A DNA stretch of 64,000 bases, taken from NCBI GenBank assembly GCA_964211495.1, contig CAXORL010000001.1, positions 372,001 through 436,000 on the forward strand, read 5' to 3'. Made by a program: the position numbers and the translations under genes. Under the pieces are notes generated by a model. It worked only from the letters and a program-made list of their open reading frames with translations. It was not told the DNA's origin and made no database searches. Each line of letters begins with the position of its first letter. The first letter of the stretch is position 1. The stretch is from Faucicola osloensis_B. GTDB taxonomy: Bacteria; Pseudomonadota; Gammaproteobacteria; Pseudomonadales; Moraxellaceae. Shown here piece after piece: positions 44,862 through 52,831 of this stretch.

Positions 44862-45977
44862 TTATTTAACCCGTAAAATTTCATTGGCGCGCTGCGCTTC
44901 ACGTTCAGCCACTTTCTGACGGACCATGGCTTCAATCTCATCAGCAAGCTTGGTGGTATCAATCAAATGTGATTTTTCCCCATTTTTGTAGACAAGGCTA
45001 TTTGGACTAGCACCCACCACGCCGATATCTGATTCTTTGGCTTCCCCTGGACCATTGACTTTACAGCCAATCACCGACACATCCATTGGCTCACGGATAT
45101 CCTCTAGGCGTTTTTCTAAGTCCATCATCACTCGAATCACATCAAACTCTTGGCGTGAGCAGCTAGGGCAGGCGATAAAATTCACCCCATTACTACGGAT
45201 GCCGAGTGATTTTAAGATGTCAAAACCGATTTTAATTTCTTCTTCTGGCTCAGCGGCTAGCGAAATACGCATGGTATCGCCAATGCCTTCTAGCAGTAGC
45301 CCGCCTAACGCAATGGCAGACTTAACGGTACCGGTGCGGTATACCCCCGCTTCTGTCACACCTAAATGCAAGGGATTGTCAACTTGTGCAGAAATCAACC
45401 GATACGCATCCATGGTCAAAAACACATTACTGGCTTTGACTGAGATTTTAAATTGGTCAAAGTTATTACGATCTAAAATATCAATATGGCGCATCGCCGA
45501 CTCAAGCATGGCTTCACCCGTGGGCTCGCCATATTTTTTTTGGATATCTTTTTCTAGTGATCCCGCGTTTACGCCAATACGCATACTGATGCCATGATGT
45601 TTGGCGGCAGCAATCACTTCACGCACCTTTTGTTCATTGCCGATATTACCTGGGTTGATACGTAAACAATCTGCACCCGCATCAGCCACCGCCAGCGCAA
45701 TTTTATAATCAAAATGAACGTCTGCCACCAGTGGCACAGAAACTTGTTTTTTGATTTCGGCAAAGGCTTTTACACTTTCCATCGTTGGCGTGGAGACGCG
45801 CATCAGATCAGCACCGGCATCGACACAGCGATTGATTTGCGCAACCGTCGCTGCTACATCACAGGTATCAGTATTGGTCATACTTTGCACACTAATGGGG
45901 GCGTCACCGCCTACTGCGACATTACCGACGTAGATTTTTTTGGTGAGTTTACGTTTGATGGGGTTATGCGCTGACAT
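44862..45977 (-). CDS. ispG: 4-hydroxy-3-methylbut-2-enyl diphosphate synthase IspG (GcpE)
   Basis: The 371-residue iron-sulfur enzyme has the N-terminal TIM-barrel (VQSMTNTDTCDVAATVAQI, shown in part; LRINPGNIG) and the C-terminal domain with cluster ligands in CPSCSRQEFDVI and VIGCKVNGPGEAKESDIG. It performs the penultimate step of the MEP isoprenoid pathway. AGGA lies about 7 nt before the ATG. It is co-oriented with rodZ upstream and hisS downstream, the standard rodZ-ispG-hisS cluster. Confidence 0.96.
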   Translation of the reverse strand: MSAHNPIKRKLTKKIYVGNVAVGGDAPISVQSMTNTDTCDVAATVAQINRCVDAGADLMRVSTPTMESVKAFAEIKKQVSVPLVADVHFDYKIALAVADAGADCLRINPGNIGNEQKVREVIAAAKHHGISMRIGVNAGSLEKDIQKKYGEPTGEAMLESAMRHIDILDRNNFDQFKISVKASNVFLTMDAYRLISAQVDNPLHLGVTEAGVYRTGTVKSAIALGGLLLEGIGDTMRISLAAEPEEEIKIGFDILKSLGIRSNGVNFIACPSCSRQEFDVIRVMMDLEKRLEDIREPMDVSVIGCKVNGPGEAKESDIGVVGASPNSLVYKNGEKSHLIDTTKLADEIEAMVRQKVAEREAQRANEILRVK

Positions 45978-46041
45978 AGGCGTTCCTATTATTATAACTA
46001 TTATAACGAATGGTTTAGCGTATTTTTAAAGTGATAAGCCG

Positions 46042-46950
46042 TTAAGGTTTTAACGTAAAATTGGCTTTATCGTTTTGGGCATAATTGCTTAATTTAATCG
46101 GTTGTTTGTTCAAATCCAAGCTCACGTTGCTGGCTTTGTCGATATTGACTTGAAACGGCGCTTGACCTGTCAATTGGTAACTACCGCGTGCTTGATCACC
46201 ATCTAAAATCGTATTGCCTGTCGCATCGACAATGGTGATTTTGGTGGTATCTTTCACAAAAAGATCAATCGAAGCTTTAGCACCAGCTTGCCCAGTCGCT
46301 GCTGTACCACTGGCGTTATCAGCACTTACCGCAACACCAGTAATGGCAGATCCGGTGGCGGGTAACCCACTGGCAGTCACCGTGTTTGTCACAATCGCTG
46401 AGCCTGCATTATTAAGCGACGCACCGCTGACTTGGTCTTGGGTTGGCATACTGGCAACAGCGCTAGCAGGCGCTTGTTCAACCGAGTCATTATGTGCTTT
46501 GCTAACTTTATTAAAAATAAAAATCGCCAGCCCCAATACCAATAAAATACCACCAATGACAAAAGGGTTAATACGCACACTGGGACGCGCTTCACGATTA
46601 AGCGTGCCCATCGGCTGCATCGGGGCATTGATGACCGTGGCATATTTTTGTTTGAGGGTAGTGGGGTACTGGGCATCAAAACTTTGCGCGACCAGATTTT
46701 TATCCAAACCCAAAAAACGCCCATAGGTCGTGGCAAAACCGCGCGCAAAGGTAGGCTGTGGTAAGGCATCAAAATCATTGGCTTCAAGTGCTCGAAGATG
46801 ACTTTTTAAAATGAAAGTTTTGGCAGCCACATCGTCAATCGATAAGCCTTTTTTCTCACGGGCTTGTTTAAAACGCTGACCCAAAAGCTGGGTGGTGTCA
46901 TGAACAGGGGTAGAGTTTTGTTGATTATCGGTGTTATTGCTGTTTTCCAT
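46042..46950 (-). CDS. rodZ: Cell-shape protein RodZ
   Basis: This 302-residue protein has a cytoplasmic helix-turn-helix domain (about residues 22-95, LGQRFKQAREKKGLSIDDVA), a single membrane segment (FVIGGILLVLGLAIFIF, about 130-147), an Ala/Ser/Thr-rich linker and a periplasmic DUF4115 domain. RodZ links MreB filaments to the cell-wall elongation machinery. The start codon lies one base after the pilW/pilF stop, with GGAAATAAG as the ribosome site, so the two are probably coupled. Confidence 0.93.
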   Translation of the reverse strand: MENSNNTDNQQNSTPVHDTTQLLGQRFKQAREKKGLSIDDVAAKTFILKSHLRALEANDFDALPQPTFARGFATTYGRFLGLDKNLVAQSFDAQYPTTLKQKYATVINAPMQPMGTLNREARPSVRINPFVIGGILLVLGLAIFIFNKVSKAHNDSVEQAPASAVASMPTQDQVSGASLNNAGSAIVTNTVTASGLPATGSAITGVAVSADNASGTAATGQAGAKASIDLFVKDTTKITIVDATGNTILDGDQARGSYQLTGQAPFQVNIDKASNVSLDLNKQPIKLSNYAQNDKANFTLKP

Positions 46951-46951
46951 C

Positions 46952-47809
46952 TTATTTCCAAGTTGACGTTGGGGTTAAAAGTCCAGAACGAATCTGCTTT
47001 GCTTCATCGCTAAGGGGATAGCGATCCAAAAGCTGCTGCGCTAATTTTTGCATTTCCATGGGATTGTTCGCAAGTTTGGCAAGCCTCATCCCTTGCGATA
47101 AAGTGCGCGGGTCAAGGTTGGATTGACCAATAATTTTAACCAAATCATTATACAGTGCCTGCGCCTCCAAAAATTTGCCATCGGTCAATAAAATATCAAT
47201 CAGCTCTGTACGGGCGACAATGCTTTGGCGGTTGGCATCGAGTGCTTTGATAAATGACTGTATCGCCAACGGTTTATTTTTGACCTTTAACGCCGTACGC
47301 CCTAAATTCTCTAACGCACTGGCACGACCGTCATACCCTAACGCAGAACCCGCAATTTGAAACTGGGCAATCGCTTCTTGGTGACGACTGAGTTGGGCGA
47401 GATAGACGCCATAATTGTTGTTTGCTTGACTAAAGTCAGGATTGAGTGCGATGGCGTTTTTAAAATAAGCTTCGGCTTTTTGCATATTGCGCGGGCTGCC
47501 TTCTTGCTGCAACAATACGCCCATCATATCATTGGCTTCTGCTGACTTTGGATAAGACTTTAATGCACTTTCTAACTGCCGTTTGGCATCGTCTAATTTA
47601 CCACCACGAATATATTCAGCGGCAATCGCGGTGCGAATTCTGGCGATTTCTTCTGGATTTTTTTCCCAACGACTTGGGTCACTTGCGGTGACTGTCTGCG
47701 TGGTGACTTGTCGGGTGGTGGTACAACCCGTTAGGCAAATGGTGAGGCTTGAAAGGCCAATCATACCTGCGGCAAAAACCTTCGATAAAAAATTTGATTT
47801 GCCCGGCAT
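46952..47809 (-). CDS. pilW: Type IV pilus biogenesis/stability lipoprotein PilW (PilF)
   Basis: The 285-residue protein starts with a lipoprotein signal ending in LTGC and then carries about six tetratricopeptide repeats (YIRGGKLDDAKRQLESALK, AEAYFKNAIALNPDFSQANNNYGVYLAQ, shown in part). It matches PilF/PilW, the pilotin that brings the PilQ secretin to the outer membrane. I prefer ATG 47809 because it starts a normal lipoprotein signal; an in-frame ATG at 47923 would add 38 polar residues. It is upstream of rodZ as in other gammaproteobacteria. Confidence 0.88.
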   Translation of the reverse strand: MPGKSNFLSKVFAAGMIGLSSLTICLTGCTTTRQVTTQTVTASDPSRWEKNPEEIARIRTAIAAEYIRGGKLDDAKRQLESALKSYPKSAEANDMMGVLLQQEGSPRNMQKAEAYFKNAIALNPDFSQANNNYGVYLAQLSRHQEAIAQFQIAGSALGYDGRASALENLGRTALKVKNKPLAIQSFIKALDANRQSIVARTELIDILLTDGKFLEAQALYNDLVKIIGQSNLDPRTLSQGMRLAKLANNPMEMQKLAQQLLDRYPLSDEAKQIRSGLLTPTSTWK

Positions 47810-48111
47810 TTTATCGTCGTCTATATCGTTGTCGTGTAATTGACACAAAATAGCAGGTTGACTGTGGTATAAATGAGTTTGACGTGAGTGACATGGTGGC
47901 ATAACAAACTTACTCATAATCAAATGAACTAAATTGAATCATTAAAAATTTTGACAGTAGATAACGATTTTTGGTTGTCGATAAAAACCAATGGCAAAAA
48001 CAAGCCTATCACTAAAAATGGCTATTACTATAGCAAAAAAAACTTGATAACACCAACCGATAAGGCTAACCTGCGCCTTTATCACGCCAAACTATTATAA
48101 TGATAAAAGAT
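47810..48111 (-). promoter_or_regulatory. Spacer between rlmN and pilW with a candidate promoter
   Basis: On the minus strand an extended -10, TGC-TATAGT (48035 to 48027), lies 18 bp from TTGGTG (48056 to 48051), which could start the pilW-rodZ-ispG-hisS transcript. No rho-independent terminator for rlmN and no ndk gene were seen here. Confidence 0.3.
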
Positions 48112-49311
48112 TTAGTGCGACGCTTTAGATTGTAACGTTTTGGACACTTTTTCTTGCCATTGTTTTGCACGGCGGGTTTTATCGGTGACTTGTCCGACCA
48201 GTTGTCCACACGCTGCATCAATGTCATCGCCGCGGGTTTGGCGAATGGTACAGACAAAGCCTGCTTGGTTCAAGATATTGCTAAAGGCATGGATACGATT
48301 GTTACTAGAGCGTCCGTAAGGCGCATGCGGGAATGGATTAAATGGAATCAAATTAATTTTGCAGGGCAAATCTTTGAGCAGGTTAACCAGCTGACGAGCG
48401 TGTTCATCAGTGTCATTGACGTCTTTTAACATCACATATTCGATGGTGACGTGCTTTTTATGACGGGGGTTTTCGTCATATACATAAGATTTGGCGGCGG
48501 CTATCAACTCTTTGAGCGGATATTTTTTATTGATGGGTACCAGTTCGTTACGCAGTTCGTCATTGGGTGCATGTAGGCTGATGGCAAGTGCTACATCAAT
48601 GTCTTTGGCAAGCTCATACATCTTTGGCACAATACCCGATGTTGATAGGGTGACGCGGCGTTTGGACAAGCCAAAACCAAAGTCATCGAGCATCAATGAC
48701 ATACTGGCTACCACAGGCTCATAATTTAACAGCGGTTCACCCATGCCCATCATCACCACATTGGTAACCCGATTTTCACGTTCAGTGACAGGCACATTTT
48801 CCATATAAGACTGGTTGGCCACCCACAGCTGTCCGATAATTTCGCTAGGCGATAAGTCCCGCTCAAAGCCTTGTTTGCCGGTGCTGCAAAACGAGCAGTC
48901 AAGCGCACAGCCGACTTGCGAGGAAATACACAAGGTTTTACGTCCAAACTGTTTGTTGTCGTCAGCTGGGATGAGTACGGTTTCCACCAGCGAGCCACCT
49001 GCTACTTCAAACACCCATTTGCGGGTACCATCTTCGCTAAATTGTTTAAACTTGACAGTGGGCGGATTGACAGTTGCCACTTCATCCAATGTTTCTTGTA
49101 GTTTTTTGGACAAATTTGTCATTTGATAAAAATCGGTCACGCCAAACTGATAAATCCACTTCATGACTTGGGTGGCGCGAAACGGTTTTTCGCCCAAATC
49201 GGCAAAAAATTGTCCAAGCTCAGCCTTACTCATGCCAAGTAGATTGGTTTTTGCGGTAAGGTCTTTGGGATTGACCATTTCTGGGTTTTGAATGACAGGA
49301 ATTTGGGTCAT
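48112..49311 (-). CDS. rlmN: Dual-specificity 23S rRNA/tRNA adenine C2-methyltransferase RlmN
   Basis: This 399-residue radical-SAM enzyme has the cluster motif C135-ALD-C139-SF-C142 and the methyl-carrying cysteine near the C-terminus (DAACGQL). VVMMGMGEPLLNY, the SAM-binding GEP motif, is intact. It methylates A2503 of 23S rRNA and A37 of some tRNAs. The N-terminus has a roughly 20-residue extension before the conserved region. It is the first gene of the conserved rlmN-pilW-rodZ-ispG-hisS block. Confidence 0.96.
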   Translation of the reverse strand: MTQIPVIQNPEMVNPKDLTAKTNLLGMSKAELGQFFADLGEKPFRATQVMKWIYQFGVTDFYQMTNLSKKLQETLDEVATVNPPTVKFKQFSEDGTRKWVFEVAGGSLVETVLIPADDNKQFGRKTLCISSQVGCALDCSFCSTGKQGFERDLSPSEIIGQLWVANQSYMENVPVTERENRVTNVVMMGMGEPLLNYEPVVASMSLMLDDFGFGLSKRRVTLSTSGIVPKMYELAKDIDVALAISLHAPNDELRNELVPINKKYPLKELIAAAKSYVYDENPRHKKHVTIEYVMLKDVNDTDEHARQLVNLLKDLPCKINLIPFNPFPHAPYGRSSNNRIHAFSNILNQAGFVCTIRQTRGDDIDAACGQLVGQVTDKTRRAKQWQEKVSKTLQSKASH

Positions 49312-49478
49312 AGCGGTGGTATAAGCGTGTCAAATAAACAAGATAGTATACTAAAATTTCAACGATTTGTCATTGTAAAACATAGTGAACCTTGTTAGCG
49401 GCTTTATATACAATATCTTTATTTACATCCAATAGATTACCCAAATTGGCATCGCTCAATGGGTAAAATATCGACAAA

Positions 49479-49661
49479 TTAAATAGCGATAATAAGAATT
49501 ATCATGATTAGGCATAAAAATGCCAATAACCACTTCCATTCAAGCGAAACAAAATCAACCGTGCGACGGACTAACCTAGCAGACCAATGGGGCAGCTGAT
49601 AAATCACTTCACCATTGACATGCTTACCACCCCGATACCAAAGTTTAAGCTGTTTTAGCAT
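49479..49661 (-). CDS. Possible small single-pass membrane protein (60 aa)
   Basis: In the 597-bp gap between rlmN and dusB, an ORF of 60 residues has a basic, Trp/Gly-rich N-terminus (LKLWYRGGKHVNGEV) and a strongly hydrophobic C-terminal helix (WKWLLAFLCLIMIILIIAI). Topology would be cytoplasmic N-terminus with a C-terminal anchor. The ribosome site is weak. The amino-acid pattern is more protein-like than a random ORF, but I do not recognise a family. The rest of the gap is AT-rich with nothing else supported. Confidence 0.45.
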   Translation of the reverse strand: MLKQLKLWYRGGKHVNGEVIYQLPHWSARLVRRTVDFVSLEWKWLLAFLCLIMIILIIAI

Positions 49662-49908
49662 ATGTTTATGCCCATATCTATGTCTAAAAATAAAAAATTG
49701 ATGAGTATGACACTATTAAACTTCTATTAAGTTAAGTCTATATGACAAACAGATAAAAAATCGTAAAAAATTGATATAAAAACTCACCCGATTGTTTAAA
49801 AGAGGAGAAAAAGGGAAGTATGATAAATACGTGATATTTTTAGCCAAAGTATGAACAATAAAAGTTATAATGTTCCCCCATTTTTGAACCCATCATGCTT
49901 TTTTATTT

Positions 49909-50907
49909 ATGTCCAACCATCCATTACTTACCCCTCTCAATATCGGCGACCAGACCATCGCCAACCGCATCATCGTTGCCCCGATGGCAGGGGTCACTGA
50001 TAAGCCTTTTCGCATGCTGGCTAAGTCCTTTGGCGCAGGGCATGCCGTGTCAGAGATGATGACGTCTGATGCCACTTTGTTTGCCCATCACAAAACACTG
50101 TATCGTGCCAATTTTGATGGTGAAATCGCGCCTATTTCTGCGCAAATCGCTGGCTCAGACCCAGAAAAAATCGCCGAAGCGGCTCGCTATCAAGTTGCCA
50201 ATGGGGCACAAATTGTCGATATCAATATGGGTTGCCCAGCAAAAAAAGTTTGCAAAAAGCTTGCCGGTTCAGCGCTACTCAAAGATGAAGACTTGGTCAA
50301 GCGACTATTGGATGCCACGGTCAATGCAGTGGATGTGCCAGTCACGCTAAAAACCCGTCTAGGCTATGCCAATGGCGAAGAAAATATTTTACGTGTCGCA
50401 CAAATGGCAGAAGCGGCAGGTATCGCCATGATTGTGATACATGGACGCACCCGGGAAGATAAATATCTGGGCAGCGCTCGCTATGAGTTAATTAAAGAGG
50501 TTAAAAATCTTCTCACCATTCCTGTTATTGTCAATGGGGATATCGACCGCCCGCAAAAAGCCAAACAAGTATACGAGCAAACAGGCGCCGATGGCATTAT
50601 GATTGGGCGAGCAGGGCAAGGGCAGCCTTGGATTTTTCGCGACATTGCGCATTATCTAAAGACCGGTGAAATCTTGCCCAGTCCAACGATGGATGAGTTA
50701 AAAGAGATTGTATTAAGCCATTTGCAAGAGATTTATGCATTTTATGGCGAATACTCGGGTTGCCGTATCGCTCGTAAACATATTGCTTGGTATACCTCAG
50801 GCATTGCCAATTCCAATGCGTTTCGCCAAGCTATGTATGAAGAAGATACCACCGCTGGGCAGTTTAACGTGGTCGCGCAGTTTTTAAAGACCGCGGAATT
50901 TGATTAA
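49909..50907 (+). CDS. dusB: tRNA-dihydrouridine synthase DusB
   Basis: This 332-residue flavin TIM-barrel has MAGVTDKPFRMLAKSFGAG (shown in part), the catalytic Cys region NMGCPAKKVCKKLAGSAL, VIHGRTREDKY, and NGDID plus GADGIMIGRAGQGQPW for FMN phosphate binding. These are typical of DusB, which reduces U17 of tRNA. In enterobacteria dusB is followed by fis; here no fis is found and a peroxiredoxin gene follows after 189 bp. Confidence 0.95.
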   Translation: MSNHPLLTPLNIGDQTIANRIIVAPMAGVTDKPFRMLAKSFGAGHAVSEMMTSDATLFAHHKTLYRANFDGEIAPISAQIAGSDPEKIAEAARYQVANGAQIVDINMGCPAKKVCKKLAGSALLKDEDLVKRLLDATVNAVDVPVTLKTRLGYANGEENILRVAQMAEAAGIAMIVIHGRTREDKYLGSARYELIKEVKNLLTIPVIVNGDIDRPQKAKQVYEQTGADGIMIGRAGQGQPWIFRDIAHYLKTGEILPSPTMDELKEIVLSHLQEIYAFYGEYSGCRIARKHIAWYTSGIANSNAFRQAMYEEDTTAGQFNVVAQFLKTAEFD

Positions 50908-51096
50908 AACCTCCACTATAAAACAGTCAATCGTAGCGCGCTTATGACTTTTTAGAAACAAAGATTCGCAAAAAGTCATTATTGATGAATTTAAAATCTG
51001 TTAAAATTTTGCTGAGTCTCTGTGATAGACCGATATCAAACAATAACCACATATTATTAATCAAATCAGATCAAATCAAATCATAAGGAGTCAGCG

Positions 51097-51735
51097 ATGG
51101 CACAATTACGAATTGGCGACACTGCACCAAATTTTGACGCACAAACCACCGAAGGCAACATCAATTTTTACGATTGGCAAGGTGATAACTGGGTGGTTTT
51201 ATTCTCACATCCGGCAGACTTTACCCCAGTCTGTACTACGGAGTTAGGACGCACGGCATCATTGGGTGATGAGTTCAAAAAGCGCCATGTCAAACCGATT
51301 GCTTTATCAGTCGATAGCGTCGAAGATCACAAAGCTTGGGCAGGCGATATCTCAGAAACCCAAGGCTGCGAGGTGAATTTCCCCATCATTGCAGACGCCG
51401 ATAAAAAAGTATCGGAAGCTTACGACATGATTCACCCAAATGCGTCAACCACGCATACGGTTCGAAGTGTATTCATTATCGATCCACAGCATAAACTGCG
51501 GTTAACTTTTACTTACCCAGCCGCCGTAGGTCGTAACTTCAATGAAATTTTACGGGTGATTGATGCCTTGCAATTGTCAGATAATTATGGCATTGCAACG
51601 CCAGTTGAGTGGCAAGACGGGGACGATGTGATTATCCCGCCGAGTGTCAAAAATGAAGAAATCGCCGCGAAATTCCCAAAAGGTCATAAAGAAATCAAGC
51701 CTTATCTACGCACCACGCCACAACCGAATAAATAA
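51097..51735 (+). CDS. 1-Cys peroxiredoxin (Prx6 family)
   Basis: The 212-residue protein has the peroxidatic cysteine C46 in HPADFTPVCTTELGR and the Prx6-type C-terminal domain (DDVIIPPSVKNEEIAAKFP). SVDSVEDHKAW and TVRSVFIIDP are also conserved. It reduces hydrogen peroxide and alkyl hydroperoxides in the cytoplasm. AAGGAG lies 9 nt before the ATG. It is a single gene with a terminator directly after. Confidence 0.95.
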   Translation: MAQLRIGDTAPNFDAQTTEGNINFYDWQGDNWVVLFSHPADFTPVCTTELGRTASLGDEFKKRHVKPIALSVDSVEDHKAWAGDISETQGCEVNFPIIADADKKVSEAYDMIHPNASTTHTVRSVFIIDPQHKLRLTFTYPAAVGRNFNEILRVIDALQLSDNYGIATPVEWQDGDDVIIPPSVKNEEIAAKFPKGHKEIKPYLRTTPQPNK

Positions 51736-51757
51736 CTGCTTATTTTAAGTTTGAAAT

Positions 51758-51788
51758 CAAAAACCTAGTCGCTTGACTGGGTTTTTTT
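51758..51788 (+). terminator. Terminator of the peroxiredoxin gene
   Basis: AAACCTAGTC (51761-51770) pairs with GACTGGGTTT (51775-51784) with one G-T pair, followed by T-run. Confidence 0.88.
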
Positions 51789-51813
51789 ATGCCAACTTTT
51801 CCATTAAACATAC

Positions 51814-51849
51814 TACTAAACTAAATTTAAAGGTACTAAACTAAATTTA
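51814..51849. repeat. Short direct repeat, period 20 bp
   Basis: TACTAAACTAAATTTA occurs twice (51814-51829 and 51834-51849) in the spacer between the peroxiredoxin gene and the META-domain lipoprotein. Confidence 0.85.
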
Positions 51850-51920
51850 CAGAACGGATGCTGAATAACCAAAAATATTTGGCTAAACTTCAATTAATGG
51901 CGTAATAATGGATATAAAGA

Positions 51921-52775
51921 ATGATAAACAATCGAGTGGTTAAAGGCGGCTTTAAAACCAGCGCATTGCTCATGCTTGCCCTGACTGGTTGCCAAACGGT
52001 GCATACTAACCCATCAGCCCCTAGTGAAAGAGTGCCTGATGCGCAGCCTGCGATATTTATTGGTAAAACACCCACTGTGGATGATTTGCAAAGTTATCAT
52101 TGGCAACTGTCTAGCGTGAATGCTTATCCGAACAGTACCAATCCACCACCATCGGATCATTTGAAGTCGCAAATTGATAATCACAAGGTAACACTTGATT
52201 TCACCCAAAATCGAATCAGTTACAGTGTGGGCTGTAATCAATTATCGAGCGGCTATAGATTACAAGGGGGCAAGCTACAGGCAAGCACCAATGTGGTGAC
52301 CACCTTGATGGGTTGCGGCTCTCTACAGCAAAGTGAAACTTGGTTGGCTCAGCAAATGCAGAGTGATAGCCAACTATCAATGATGATAATGAGCTGGCAA
52401 ACACATGCAATGTTGCAACAAGATTTGGCAGATGGCACGGGGTTAATTTGGGATGGTATATTAAAGCCTGAAGTAAAATACGGCAAAGGGGAAACCGTAT
52501 TTTTGGAGGTCAAACCCAAATGGCATTATTGCGACAACGTGACCGATAGGAAATGCCTAGAAGTGCGTGACATCAATTATGACACTCAGGGATTAAAAAC
52601 AGCGGTGGGTCAGTGGCATCTTCTCGATGCGCCAATCATGGGTTATCGTCATGATGAAAGCGCACAGCGGGTTTTGCGCTTGACTCGCTATCGCACCGCA
52701 CCGACCGATACCAAAGGCTACGGCAACCTTTATCAGCTTGATAGCGTGATTGAAACCAAGACTCTGGCAAAATAA
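51921..52775 (+). CDS. META/HslJ and DUF4377 domain lipoprotein
   Basis: This 284-residue protein has a lipoprotein signal ending in LTGC. Residues about 55-160 form a META/HslJ-type domain (YHWQLSSVNAYP, FTQNRISYSVGCNQLSSGYRLQGGKL in part, TTLMGCGSLQQSE). Residues about 185-280 resemble DUF4377 (KWHYCDNVTDRKCLEV, GQWHLLDAPIMGYRHDE). Such lipoproteins are surface or periplasmic and are linked in some species to stress or heat-shock responses; here the role is not known. It is a single gene, convergent with rlmKL across a shared terminator. Confidence 0.82.
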   Translation: MINNRVVKGGFKTSALLMLALTGCQTVHTNPSAPSERVPDAQPAIFIGKTPTVDDLQSYHWQLSSVNAYPNSTNPPPSDHLKSQIDNHKVTLDFTQNRISYSVGCNQLSSGYRLQGGKLQASTNVVTTLMGCGSLQQSETWLAQQMQSDSQLSMMIMSWQTHAMLQQDLADGTGLIWDGILKPEVKYGKGETVFLEVKPKWHYCDNVTDRKCLEVRDINYDTQGLKTAVGQWHLLDAPIMGYRHDESAQRVLRLTRYRTAPTDTKGYGNLYQLDSVIETKTLAK

Positions 52776-52785
52776 CCAACTCATC

Positions 52786-52823
52786 AAAAAAAGCGATGGC
52801 TAACACGAGTCATCGCTTTTTTA
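52786..52823. terminator. Bidirectional terminator between the META lipoprotein and rlmKL
   Basis: AAAAAGCGATG at about 52788-52798 pairs with CATCGCTTTTT from 52811, with A- and T-runs on both sides. Confidence 0.88.
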
Positions 52824-52831
52824 TTGGCAAA

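Noticed and set aside
45037..45597. 186-aa plus-strand ORF
   Set aside because: Antisense shadow of ispG, Ser/Ile-rich composition typical of reverse-frame translation.
46214..46726. 170-aa plus-strand ORF
   Set aside because: Antisense to the Ala/Thr-rich linker of rodZ; low-complexity artefact.
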